Shown: positions 22,742-33,738 of the stretch, piece by piece
Layout: each line of letters starts with the position of its first letter
Position numbering within the stretch: the stretch's first letter is position 1
Assembly: GCA_020698575.1 (NCBI GenBank)
Contig: CM036240.1
Span: forward strand, 33,060,711 to 33,124,710
DNA from: Bostrychus sinensis
Taxonomy: Eukaryota; Chordata; Actinopteri; Gobiiformes; Eleotridae
Direction: 5' to 3'
DNA: 64,000 nt
Translations under genes and position numbers: made by a program
Notes under the pieces: generated by a model
Told to the model about the DNA's origin: nothing
The model's input: the letters and a program-made list of their open reading frames with translations, nothing else
Database searches by the model: none

Positions 22742-24829
22742 GATGTTTTGCGGTGCTTCAACATTTGCAAAAAAGTTCCAGTCATTGTTTCTCCATTGTC
22801 CTCTGCATTGGAGTAACAGACGGGAGAGCTAGCAAGAAAGGCTGAAAACGAGATGTAACGCTGCAAGACGAAGCGAATTGTGGATTTCTGATAAAGCGGG
22901 TGAGTATTTTTTACACCCCTTTCACTGTTTAAATGTGTCTTTTGAGATTTATTTTATAAAAATCGGCCTTATATTTGCCAAGATAGGGCTGCTAAAACAC
23001 AACAAAATTACATGTTATTCAGTTTACTCAGTTAGCAAAGCTCAGTCCCACAAGCAGACTTGCACGAGACATTTTTCCCAATATCTGAGCTGTAAATTTA
23101 TTATTATTATTATTATTATTAAAATATACAACAGAAGTTCAGAGGTCCTGATTAAAGTTTGGGCAGTCTTTTCTGCCCACAGTGCAGTGAGACTGCAAGC
23201 TGAAGGCTGTGTGTGACCTGGGTCTCCTTCCTCCACTTAAAGAGGGACACAAAATGGAAATGCCCAAATAGTTTTATTTATTCTAGCATCTGTTAAGAGA
23301 AGCTTTTGTATGCTGTACACATGGCGTAATATTTATGCCACCTCTGTGTGCGCGCAGAGTGAGTGTCGAGCGCACGCTATGTGACTGTCGCAGGCAGATA
23401 CTTTACCATTTGAGAAGAGAATTTAATTTCAGCACACAAACCTTTGTTCTGTGCGCACTCAACTCTGCCTACATGCTTGCTCAAAGTCTATCTAGGTGTG
23501 CGAGTACAAGGATGCTCGCAGGACAACTCATTTCTGCTTGCAACTCTGGCTCTGCACTTGTTCGAAGAGGCACAGGCCAAACTACGATTGTAGCAAGCAG
23601 GACAGCCAATCACAGACTGGGATTCAGAAATGTTTCTGATTGGCTGTCTTATATCCAATCATTTTATCAAATACAGTCGGCAAAGGTGGGAACGTCGACA
23701 AAACATCACTTCCAATCCCCCCCACTCACAACAATGCACAAGAGAGATAAACATTTTATATTTCACATAAAAAAGACATGGAGACATACAGGAGGACACA
23801 GTGGTCCAGCAGTCCACATTTGTCCATAAAATACCATCCATGTCTGACGTTAACTGACTACAACATGCTAATCTAATCAACGTTAATTTGCATCATAACA
23901 GAACTGTCTCTAATATAAAGACACAGATGGGAGAGGTAAAATCATAAACTGCACCCATATTATTCACTTTCACCTTTATTAATACTTCTTAGTGAGATTG
24001 GCATATTATAGTTGTGTGTTTTGTCTTTCAGGTACACATCCATCTAGAGTTCACCTGTACTGACAGTGACCACATCTGCTGAACTGTAGTTCACCTGTAA
24101 TAACACTGCTGATCTGGAGATTGGAGTAATGAAAAAAGCTCTGTACAGCAGCACAACAACTTTCCAAATCTTGCAGCACTCTGAGTTGCACTTAGTGTCT
24201 CTTATTTTGCTAATCACTTACAAGGTGGCAAAGATCCTACCCCTCTACTTCTATGAGCATGTGATGTTATAGATAAACTGCTGTTATACTGTTATTGATA
24301 AACCGTATTGTTGGAGAAATACCTCAGGAAACCACACATCTGTTCAGCTCTAATACTGCTTGCACTAAATTTGGAGATTGTATTAGTTAGAGAGCACAAC
24401 ATATTAGATGTTACATTTCTCCTGTAACACCTCCTGGTAGTCACATTTTAACAGGGCATTTTGTGGTAACTTGATGGGAAAATTACAGCAAGGGCTAACT
24501 GGGAAAACAGTGCCGAACAGCATTAGAAAACCTGCTGTACCTGATGATCGAGTCGTTACTAACAGGGCAGTGGGCGAGAAGACGAGCTAAGGCGGTGGCA
24601 GCGACAACGGCGGTGAGGGCAGAGTAGGAGACCGCTGTGATAAATGGGTAGCGGCTGTGATGGGGACAGTGCTGTGGGGAGGGCTCCCCGCTGACTCAGG
24701 ACGGGAAAAACCTCAAAAGGGTCTGCTGAAAGCCTCTCTCAGAAGCCTACGGCGGGAGGAGGAAACGGCCATTCCCCAAGACGTGTCTCGCTGTTTCTGC
24801 CCACCAGAGGACTGTGTCATCTGGGTGCT
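22742..24829. other. Unassigned DNA with an (ATT)n repeat
   Basis: No coding region or transposon could be assigned. A (TTA/ATT)n microsatellite lies at 23098-23120. The stretch 23330-23700 is relatively CpG-rich (GTGTGCGCGCAGAGTG) and could be an old hAT-type body. A + frame of 164 residues at 23335-23829 resembles no known protein. Confidence 0.4.
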
Positions 24830-25067
24830 ACTGGCCCCAGATTCAGTCCATAGTCGGTGGTGGTGAGCTCCGTTTTGTAGCCACAGTTTCCCCTGGGGTA
24901 GACTGACAGAAGGGCAGGCGCACACATCTGCGCCAGTGGACCAACCACTCACTCACACCGGCTTCCTGGTATTTCCCCAGCGGTCTCCCATCCAAGTACT
25001 AACCAGCTCCTACCATGCTTAGCATCCGAGGTCTGACGGGATCAGGCATCCACAAGGTGGTATGGAA
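24830..25067 (-). mobile_element. 5S rRNA-derived SINE
   Basis: On the - strand the head (25067-24958) follows 5S rRNA: CCATACCACC, then CTGATCCCGTCAGACCTCGG, GCTAAGCATGGT and GGTTAGTACTTGGATGGGAG, ending AATACCAGG. The 5S internal promoter is largely intact. It is followed by a body (CTACCCCAGGGGAAACTGTG, then CTCACCACCACC, 24905-24850) known from fish SINEs of the 5S class. It is therefore a SINE, not a 5S gene; the usual L2-type tail is not clear. Confidence 0.75.
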
Positions 25068-26536
25068 AGGCTCAGGCAGGGGGCTGCAGAGGCTGCATCT
25101 GAGCTCCATCTTCTCCCACGGATTACGACATCAGCCCAGGAGGATCAAGTGACTGGGGTAGAGCAGGATGAAGGCCGGATGCAGGAGAGGGGATCCCAGA
25201 CGACTGTAGCATGGGGAGCCACGCTGAAGGAGGAGATGTGTTGTGACGGTTTACAGGCTACATCCATGACTTTTGACAATAGTGAGTCCTTCTATCGCAA
25301 CTCTCCGGAAAGCAGCTGCATGTCCTCCCTAACATCAGCAATCTTTTTGTTTTCAACAACAAGAAGTCTTTTTTCATTGCGGGCCGTAGTGGTTATAGGA
25401 TCGGTAGTGTAGCAGATAAAAACCAAGTCCCAGGCAGTGACGCAAAATAAAGCTGAAAGGGCTCGAGATAGAATAAATAATAAATACAAGAGTCAAATGA
25501 GTAAAATCCAGCAAAAAAACAAAAAACACTTAAAAACAAAGTTAAGATCACTAGAACTCAGCAGTGCCTGGCTAAAAACAAACTGAGTCGGAGTGAAGGC
25601 TCATAGACAGTGATAAGATATCTGTCCTGGAGCTGGGGCGGAGCTGAGCATTCTAGGGGCTCAGGGCACAATGTGGACAACACAAATAAATATGTGACAG
25701 ACATGTGTCAGACATTCACACAAAAAGCAAATTATAATGCCCAAATATACTGTAGAAGGTTATGCTAGATAATGCAAAGCTTATATTAGGTATAGCCCAG
25801 GATAACCCAGGATATTTTTCATTAGTGCAGTCATTAGTCTGTGCTGTAGAAATGTGATAAAATGTGATTTTTTATTTTTTATTTTAAAAGTGCAATGGCC
25901 TATTTAACCATGCTGTCTACCAGTATGGCAGCTCATGTTAAAAACATAGTAACTAGTTATAAAGTGATAGTAAACAATTTTATGTCCTGAAACTTTGTTG
26001 CAGTAAAATCATAAATTATGCTCATATTTTTTACTCCAAAGTCAAAGCCAAGTTCTTCCAAAAATGCCCCAGAAAACAACATGTTTTGTTCAAATTTTCC
26101 TGGGGGAGAACTCCCAAACCCCTGCCATATGGTCCCACTCACTTTTAAATCACTATATACTGTAAATGCCAATAGTACAGATGCCCAGTCTGAGCTGCAC
26201 AATATAGGCCCAGTTTTTCCATCTCCTTTTGCCATGAACCTGAAGAACTGATCTCTTACAAACTATTTAGTTTGAAGATGAGCTAATTGTTGTGTATTAT
26301 TGCCTGCATGATACATTGGGAAACAAGTTTTTATCTGTGTGCCCTTTTTGAAGCTTGGGCCCCTGCCCCCCAGTATCTCTCTGCACGGCCCTGATACTAT
26401 GTAACAGCTCACCTTTATGAGTGGTGATAGACACCTGCCCATCTGGCATTATTTACACAAATAATACAAATCTAGTTTTTAACTGCACAAAATAGCAACA
26501 GAGTGATTATACTGTTGTTCAACTGAGCATAAGCAG
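25068..26536. other. Unassigned; hAT-like end near 26391
   Basis: No gene seen. CTCTGCACGGCCCTG at 26380-26394 is the inverted form of a common fish hAT end (CAGGGCCGTGCAGAG), so part of 25640-26394 may be a small hAT element. The left end is not secure. Confidence 0.35.
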
Positions 26537-27330
26537 CTGCTTTGTAATATGTACATGTTCACATACTCACACAATTTTATTTTTAGACTATTGCTGCACA
26601 TTATACAGAGACAGACTGTATTAACCTGCTCTGTCAGTCTTTAAAGAGGTTACATTATGCTTTTATTTATATTTTTAAGCCAATCTTGGTCACCTCTAGA
26701 ACAGCATTGCATGTTTTACAACCATTAGAAACATCATTTCACCAAGATAATTTTATTTTCAATAAAATTTTACTATTGCCATAAAGAAACAGATGAGGAG
26801 ACCAGCAGAGGGCAGCAGAGTACAGAGCTGTTACACTATTTTGAACAGAACCATAGAAAAATTACTTTTTATTACTTAAACTTTTTGTATAATGCCATTT
26901 TATTACAAAATGAAAAATATCTGCGAGGAATCAGTGGAAACAGAGCTGTACACCGTTTTTTGTAAAAATGAATGAGCACACACTGGATGTAGAGAGCTTG
27001 TTGAGTGGTCAGTACTTCCTGGAGTGGGCAGGGATTTGTGGGAGAGGCGGAGGTTCATTCTAAAAACACAACTGCAGCTATGTTGTTGAAGAAGGAACAA
27101 CATTATAACATGGTAGAAAACTTTAAAAAGCCAATTTTTCCATAATCTAGCCCCTTTAAATGTGCTGTTCATGAACCCATCAACACAACCATGATCCTGG
27201 CAGTGATATGCAGCTCTGCACATTAAACCTCTGGGAGATGCATGGTGAAGGCATGTGCTTGGGCAAAGGATACTATATGCAGTATAAAATAGCAAAAGAG
27301 ATTTCAGAATATCACAGTATTACATACACA

Positions 27331-28066
27331 CAGGGGTGAAAGTAGATTTTTGCTTATGCTGGTACTATAACAAATTATGCCAACATATATATTTTTAATA
27401 GCAGAAAAAGCAGATATGCGGTTGAGCATCTTGACTATAAATGAAAAATATAGACATGGCTTATACAGGGTTTGACAGGGTTTGACAACAAGCACCCGAC
27501 TCCTGCTGCAGTCAGAGCATGGGGAAACTCCTTTCTGTCGCTAACTCGCCAATAACCTGCTATAGACAGCCCAGTCTGTCCTCACACAGCCTGGGTGACT
27601 TCTATCACTTTGTCTCGTTATTCACAGATAAAACACATATTTTAAACTCCGCGTTGTTTATATTAAAGCCTTCTCAAGTGTTTGGTTTAATTTGGCACTC
27701 CAGGTGTGCTTTGGGCTTAAGACGAGCATGCTTAATGCGTTTGTTTAAAGAAGCGAGACCATCAGTGAATGACGAGAGGGGAGAGGGACATTCTGTGCAT
27801 TAAATCCCATCATGGAGTGATCATAAGCCACTAAAAAACACACAGAGGCATATATGATGAGATAAAGTGCTGCCTGGTTCTCATGCTTGAGCATCAGATT
27901 TTTTTTTCTCATAAAAGCACCCGCGGTCCGCGGCTGCTTTCTAATGTGTGTTATAGCAGCAAAGACCGGCCAGACAGCTGATCACTTTCCACCCGGTACT
28001 GTGTACCCCCTCTAAATCTTATGTCGGTACGTAGTACCGGGCCGTACTGGCTTACTTTCACCCATG
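27331..28066. mobile_element. 736 bp hAT element with 8-bp target duplication
   Basis: The left end is CAGGGGTGAAAGTAG and the right end TTACTTTCACCCATG, an inverted pair. Both sides carry the 8-base direct repeat CATACACA (27323-27330 and 28067-28074). Units 1 and 3 show the uninterrupted site (ATATACACAACACC near 8627 and CATACACAACTC near 59743). The element has no transposase frame, so it was moved in trans. It lies about 520 bp upstream of the TAAR copy 2 start codon. Confidence 0.9.
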
Positions 28067-28137
28067 CATACACACCTCTTATAGCAAAAAGGCCTACCTG
28101 AGACTTTGTAAAAAAAAATTTAAATAACATCAGTTGT

Positions 28138-28590
28138 ATATAATTCCAGTTATTGGTGTGGTTCACTCAGTGCTCAGACTTTAATGTAAAACAAGATAGA
28201 ATTTGGCATGAGAGCTGGAGTAAATTCTGACCACACAAAATGCAGAGTACTACAGATATTCAGCAGCAGGTGCTTTCTGAAGCCTTCACAGAATCAGGCA
28301 TGGATTTGTTTTTAAAATGGGTGCACTCTTTTTAGTTAAGGAACTTTATTTTTTTACAGTCACAAAATCACAAGATTTATTATTTAGTAAACTTCACCAA
28401 AGTTATTCAAGTGTGTCATTGATTTGATCACTGCTATCCAAAGTTAAGTTGTGGAGTTGTTTTGGCTCATGATGCAAGTGGCTTGGGAGGTCCAGTGTCC
28501 ATCTGGGAGCAGGTGGAGGTGGAGGGAGACGAGAGATAAAGCGTCTGGATGAAGTCACTTCTTCCCCCCCACCCATCTCCTTCCTCCAAC
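28138..28590 (+). promoter_or_regulatory. Conserved 5' flank/leader of TAAR copy 2
   Basis: Aligned with the equivalent blocks of copies 1 and 3. The E-box-containing CAGCAGCTGC of the other copies reads CAGCAGGTGC here, so the CAGCTG core is changed to CAGGTG. An in-frame ATG at 28549 would add 14 residues; the frame is closed upstream by TAA in GAGATAAAG. Confidence 0.45.
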
Positions 28591-29630
28591 ATGAGCAGTG
28601 AGCAATGGTACCAGTGCTTCCCAGAACTGGGCAATCAGTCCTGCACCAAGGCAATCCCCGATCAGGGCATCTACATCTATCTGATCCTGCTTTTCACCGT
28701 TGCCATCTGCACCGGCATCCTCAACCTTATGGTCATCATCGCTATCTCACATTTCAGGCAAGTCACAAGCGCTGACATCAGGTTTATTGTAATACATATA
28801 CTCATTTTGTTTCTTTTCTCAGGCAGCTGCACTCCTCTCCTAACTTCATCCTCCTCAACTTGGCCGTCTCGGACTTCCTAATGTGCTGCGTGGTGATCCC
28901 AGTCCAAGGTTCTTTAGTGTACACTTGCTGGCGAGTTGGAGACATCATGTGCGCTCTGGCCATGGTCTTTGTCTTCACGGTGATTTCCGTTTCGCTGGGA
29001 GGCATGATCCTTATCTCAATAGACCGCTATGTAGCCATTTGCGACCCCATGCACTACCCCACCCTGATGTGCAGGAGATCTGTTAGCATCGCCCTGATCG
29101 CCTGCTGGATTGCCTCCGTCCTGTGCGGCTTTGGGTATTACCATAACAATCTCATTATTACAGGGCAGTATAAGAGGTGCGAAGGGGAATGCTTCCCAGT
29201 TGTGACCAATATTGCAGGTTACTTTGACCTGGCAGTGAACTTCTGTGGGCCCTTTGTGCTCATAATTATACTGTACTTGCGAGTTTTCTTTGTGGCAGTG
29301 TCCCAGGCCCGTGCCATGCATTCTCACGTTGCAGCCACCACACAGCAGCCGGCGGTGAACTCCAGGAAATCAGAGCTGAAAGCGGCGCGGAATCTTGGCT
29401 TTGTTGTGTTTCTCTTTCTCCTCTGCTACACGCCGTACTACGTGGTGATCTATCTGGAAGGGAATATTAACTATCATTTAAAGGCCTTCCTGTATAATTT
29501 GATGTATCTGAACTCATGTTTTAACCCCTTACTCTATGCGCTCCTGTATCCCTGGTTTAGGAGATCTGTGAAGCAGATAGTGACGTTTAGGATTTTGCAA
29601 AGTGGTTCACGAGATGCAAATGTACTATGA
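28591..29630 (+). CDS. Trace amine-associated receptor (copy 2)
   Basis: A two-exon TAAR gene encoding 324 residues in the same layout as copy 1. Exon 1 runs from 28591 to 28757 (or 28761); exon 2 starts at 28823 (or 28827) and ends at TGA 29628-29630. Seen features: sequon N15-Q-S; C3.25 at 99; Val106 at 3.32 in place of Asp; DRY 123-125; Asp191 at 5.42 in YFDLAVNFCGP; CYTP in TM6; and the TAAR TM7 signature. Extracellular loop 2 differs strongly from copy 1 (RCEGECFPVVTN against LCAGSCYTVVSY), which suggests different ligands. The last 40 codons are nearly identical in DNA to copy 1. The 3' flank has lost the proximal AATAAA. It is intact and probably functional; expression cannot be judged from sequence. 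Confidence 0.93.
28758..28822 (+). other. Intron of TAAR copy 2 (65 bp, probable GC-AG)
   Basis: Donor CAG/GCAAGT, acceptor TTTCTTTTCTCAG. A possible branch point CTGAC lies 15 bases in, and CTCAT lies about 20 bases before the acceptor. The alternative GT-AG reading (28762-28826) has the weak donor GTCACA and encodes the same protein. Confidence 0.75.
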
Positions 29631-30211
29631 TGACTTCAAGTGCAGTGTTAATATATGAAAAAGCATGTTACTGATAACCCATGTGCCTTACAGCCTTTGG
29701 TTCTCAGCCCTCAGTATACAAAATAAGATGTATGTGTATATCTACTGTAAATTGACATGGTTTATTTAGCAATTGAAACATCTATTCTTAATACAAAATG
29801 CATGGTTCTAATTGTAGCTCTTCATTGTACACACTGCTAGTGATGTTCTCTCTTGGTATTGAATGCAAATGGATTTTTCCAGAGTTAATAGATATTGCAT
29901 TACACTTTTGAAATGAAAAGCTGTTTTTCACCAATAGAAAAGGCTCCCCTGTTTATACATCGCCCATGTGGGAGTCAAAGATACCAAACCCAGTATTACA
30001 CTACACAAAAGCACTTTTATCATCACATGGGATTTTTTTATGTGGAAAATATAATTCATACTAATGAAAAAGAGCAAAGGTTATCAGTTTTATTCATTCA
30101 TTGATTGATTAACAACACAAAACACTGTATGAAATCTTTTGTGAGTATTTCTATAACCTTATTCATAGCAATACATTGCCCATGAATGTAAGTGTTATAG
30201 AATATATTATA

Positions 30212-30217
30212 AATAAA
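30212..30217 (+). promoter_or_regulatory. Distal AATAAA, candidate signal for TAAR copy 2
   Basis: AATAAA in ATAAATAAAATGTATTTT. It is the first shared signal left downstream of copy 2 after its 3' deletion. Homologous sites are near 11793 and 62705. Its use is inferred. Confidence 0.4.
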
Positions 30218-30526
30218 ATGTATTTTGTCTCTAAATGTCTTGGATTGTTTATTTCACATATGCAAAAGAGATAAATTTATATCTAAAATTTAAAACAAAA
30301 GAAATTTTTATTGCCATTACAAGTTAAAATTACTGTAACCACATGCGCTCGTACTGGTTTGTAAACAGTACTGCAGTCTCAATCAAAACAATGGTCTCTT
30401 GGTCATTATGTAAAACTTTTAATTGTTAATAAATCAACTGTACCATTGTTATCAGTAAAACTAATATTTGATTTAAAGGTTGAATTTGTAAGATTTGACA
30501 TGTCCAAAACAATTCCCCTTTTAAAC

Positions 30527-31929
30527 ACCCGTGTACACCCGTACAGCGTGCTACACATGTGAACCGAAGACTGTGATGCTTCCCGCACATGCTCTTTAAT
30601 TAATTTATTTAAGTCACAATTACAGCACGAGGAAATCCCAAAAAAGCGATACCTGCTATAATCCAAACAAAACATTTGCTACTTTTTAAAATTCTTTTTA
30701 ATATTTAAAGTTATCTATATTAAGAGGAAGGGGCAGGATGTGAGGTGGGTTTACGTGTGCAACTTTTTACTCCAGGTGGGCTCTAAAGAGGAAAAGTGCG
30801 TGCAGCTGTGCGTGCGGTTTTATAAGTGAGAATATTTTCTAACTTACACAGCTTTTGAGTTTCTGATGTATGGAGACCTTTAGTAAGAATTCCATGCACA
30901 GTTTTATAGATGAGACCCCTGAACACTGGCCTCAGGAATAACCTGACAGATACTCACTACCAGAGGTGGGAGCAAGTCACTCATGTGCAAGTCACAAGTA
31001 AGAATCAAGTCTTCACCTTCAAGTTACAAGCAAGTCCAAGTTAATCTTGATAAGACTCAAGCAAGACAAGTTGAGTCACGGTCTTATGGAAAGCAGGACA
31101 AGTCAAGTCACTGCTTTTAGTCAACAAGTCTTGTCAAGTCAGTTTATGTTTTGTTTTTGCTGGACTGTTTTTACACATTTACACAAGTCTACAGACACTA
31201 GTTTTCTCAAACAGTATCTGGCAACAAACATATTGTAAGGCTACAGAGCTGAGGGTTTTTAAAACAGCGTTATGATATGAAGAGGTAAAGAAAACCTCTG
31301 TGGCATGTTTAATGTTGCTATACTGATTAGTAACTTGCAATATGAGACAACAAACAATAGTGAGGTGTGTGAGGTAGGCTACAGCCAAAGCGTACAAGAA
31401 GTAGGGATGGGAATTGATAAGATTTAAACAATATCAATGCCATTGTCAATTCTGCTTATCCGATTCTTTATCGAATGCTGATAAATCATTGTATAAAAGA
31501 TTTGTGGCAATACAGTTTATTATGAAGTTGAAGAAGTCGAGAAGCATATTTGTATTTTTATGCATGTGGTCTACTACAGGCCTATTTTACTTCATAAACT
31601 GGGCAAAACTAGACAGAAGTCATATGAGCTGAATTTACAGCTGTTTACTATTTGAATTATTTTGCTTTTTAAATAAACAGGACTGTCGCTTTGGGGCGCT
31701 ATCTTGCCAACTGGCACAGACAGAGGTAATTTGATATTGTCATGGACGCTCTCTCCGCCCAGTTCACCGCTGGTGCAGCGGGGTGTGGTCCTGTACAGGT
31801 GAGGTGTGTCAGGAGGCAGCTTGGTCTAAATCTAAGGTGTGGTGTGAAGCATGAGAAACTCCTCAATGAGCAGTGGCTTATTATTATTATTATTATTATT
31901 TATTATTATTATTACAAGAAGAAGAATGA
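30527..31929. other. Unassigned; hAT-like repeats
   Basis: No gene. At 30963, GAGGTGGGAGCAAGTCACT begins a stretch of AAGTCAAG-type short repeats typical of a fish hAT-like family. At 31403, TAGGGATGGGAATTGATAAG is a second hAT-like end. GGCGCTATCTTGCCAACTGG near 31695-31714 is the inverse of a segment near 36930, marking another dispersed repeat. A (TTA)n microsatellite follows at about 31880-31913. Confidence 0.4.
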
Positions 31930-32339
31930 GAAGATGAACAACGGCTTGAATGAACAGCAATTTATTTATTTTATTTACATTGTTTTACCATTCCCATTTG
32001 CCCCTTTTATAATGTCAATATAGAACACAGCTTTTGCTTTACGTATTTGCTGTATCACTTTATTTCTGAGTGATGTAAAGATCTGACGATCACTTATAGT
32101 TCCTGTTTTCAAAGATTTTTTAAGTGCCTGGTCCCTTTCTTTCATCAATTTTCTACAGTAACTATTAAGCCAAGGAAGATTATCCCTAGTTTTTTTAAGT
32201 TTACATTTTTGTAAACTGGGTTAAAATGTCATTGATGCTTTTGATAAAGTTCATTGAGCAAGTTTCCGTGTCCATATTTTCCAATACATTGGACCAACTG
32301 AGTTGTTCAAGTTCATTCGTTAAAGGTTGTTGTCAATTT

Positions 32340-33059
32340 TTAGGTATAAAAAAATGACCTATTTTTGTTGATTGTAGCTGAACGCTGCCTCTTGATTTTT
32401 CTTGAGTAGAAAATAAAATTGTGGTCAGAAAGACCAGACAGGAGATTAAAAGTCTTAACAATTCTTTCAGGTTTGTTCGTAAAAAGTAGGTCAATTGTTG
32501 TTTTTGATTTATTTGTTATTCTCGTTGGGCCATTTATAATCTGTGTAAGATTGTACTTATCTGTAAATTGTTTCAGTTTTCTCCTATCTGGTTTGCTGTC
32601 CCAGTTGATGTTAAGATCACCCTTAAAAATGATTTCCCTTTGTGAATTGCAGCAATTTAAAATTATTTCAAGTTGATTATAAAATATATCGTTGGGAGAT
32701 GGAGGTCGATATATACTGATCACAGTAAAAGACATTGTAGAAGACAATGTTACAGTCAAACCAATACATTAAATGGTAACTTCTTGTGGCCAGCTGATTA
32801 GTTCACATTTTAGATGGTTTCTAACATAAACCAGCACACCCCCACCTTTTCCTGTCTCTCTGTCTCTTCTATATGCATTGTATCCTAGTATATTCACAGC
32901 TGCTGTTGGTGACTTAGGAGTCAGACAACTTTCTGATATTTCAAGTATATCAATATTAGAATCACTTAACAGATGTTCCATTTGTTCTGATTTGTTGACA
33001 ATGCTACGAATGTTAATATGGCCCACCAACATTTCTTTTGGTTTTGATCTTGGTCCCAA
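32340..33059 (-). pseudogene. LINE endonuclease domain (frameshifted)
   Basis: The first block (33059-32769) has LVGHINIRSIVNKSEQMEHL, then SDSNIDILEISESCLTP and GGGVLVYVRNHL. After a break, the second (32759-32340) has FKGDLNINWDS (the catalytic GDxN motif), TTIDLLFTN and SGLSDHNFIF (the SDH motif). These are the conserved blocks of an apurinic-type endonuclease that nicks target DNA for reverse transcription. The frame change between the two blocks and the Glu-to-Ile/Ser drift in the first motif make it inactive. Confidence 0.75.
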
Positions 33060-33589
33060 ATTACTTTAGCATCATTTAGAGTTTGAAAAAAATGCAACTT
33101 TTTTTGTTTTTTAATTGTAGGGTTCAAGGACTTTAGCTTTACAATAGATTGTGACCTTTTTGTTGCAGTCTTGGAATCATCTACACTCTGCTCTACTACA
33201 TGTGGTTGCAAACCAGCAGTGTATGGTTGAGCTTGAGTTTCATTTGGTTGTAACCTGATGGTCTTGGTTAATAGTCCAGGCACCTGCAGAGATGATAGCC
33301 TGGGTAGCTGTAAATGAGCTAACCCAGGTAGCTGCAGAGGTGGTAGCCTGGGTAGCTGCAGAGGTGATGGCCCAGGTAGCTGCAGAGTTGGTAGCCTGGG
33401 TAGCTGCAGAGGTGGTAGCCTGGGTAGCTGCAGAGGTGATGGCCCAGGTAGCTGCAGAGGTGGTAGCACATGTAGCTGCAGAGGTGATAGCTCAGGTTGC
33501 TGTGTTAGCCAGTTTAGCTGTATCCCATCCAGGTTCAGAAAAGGCCCAGGATTTACCTCAATATCACCAGCCAAAAGCAATATCATCAC
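32966..33589 (-). pseudogene. LINE N-terminal frame with 2A-like motif and PLQLP repeats
   Basis: The - strand frame starts near 33589 with MMILLLAGDIEVNPGP. It thus matches the D-x-E-x-N-P-G-P pattern of 2A-like ribosome-skipping peptides, known from the N-termini of several non-LTR retrotransposons. It is followed by about nine copies of an 8-residue unit of the type PLQLPRLP/PLQLPGPS, then a basic linker (IKKQKKLHFFQTLND). The frame then passes the start of the endonuclease region, which lies in another frame. The true N-terminus was cut by the piggyBac insertion, which ends only eight bases upstream of this frame. Confidence 0.6.
33289..33503 (-). repeat. 24-bp tandem repeat inside the LINE frame
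   Basis: About nine imperfect copies of a 24-base unit (on +, GTAGCTGCAGAGGTGGTAGC followed by CTGG). Because 24 is divisible by three, the repeats keep the frame and encode an eight-residue Pro/Leu-rich unit on the - strand. The open frame on the + strand over the same DNA is a by-product. Confidence 0.9.
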
Positions 33590-33738
33590 AAGATTAACCC
33601 TTTAGGCGCCAGGGGTGCTAAATAGCAATATCTGGTGATGACAGTCTTCAGCTATGTATAAATACAGCTGTTTTCAGCTGCACATATCCAGACCACGTCT
33701 GATAGGGAAGCGAAGCACTAAGAGAGAAATCTATAGTA

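Larger units (their letters stand above)
26537..30526 (+). repeat. TAAR duplication unit, copy 2
   Basis: Homologous to units 1 and 3 from CTGCTTTGTAATATG to TTTAAACACC near 30526. Specific changes are a 736 bp hAT insertion in the 5' flank (27331-28066) and a deletion of roughly 0.8-1 kb after position 29686. The deletion joins CCATGTGC directly to CTTACAGCC and removes the first poly(A) signal and the minisatellite. Confidence 0.85.

Noticed and set aside
23335..23829. 164-residue + strand frame as a gene
   Set aside because: No family resemblance, no splice partners seen, and a composition like the surrounding non-coding DNA.
24958..25067. Possible 5S rRNA gene on the - strand
   Set aside because: Diverged from 5S and fused to a SINE body, with no T-run terminator at the expected place.
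33292..33597. Open frame on + rich in Val/Ala (VAAEVVAWVAAEV)
   Set aside because: It is the antisense translation of the 24-bp tandem repeat in the LINE.
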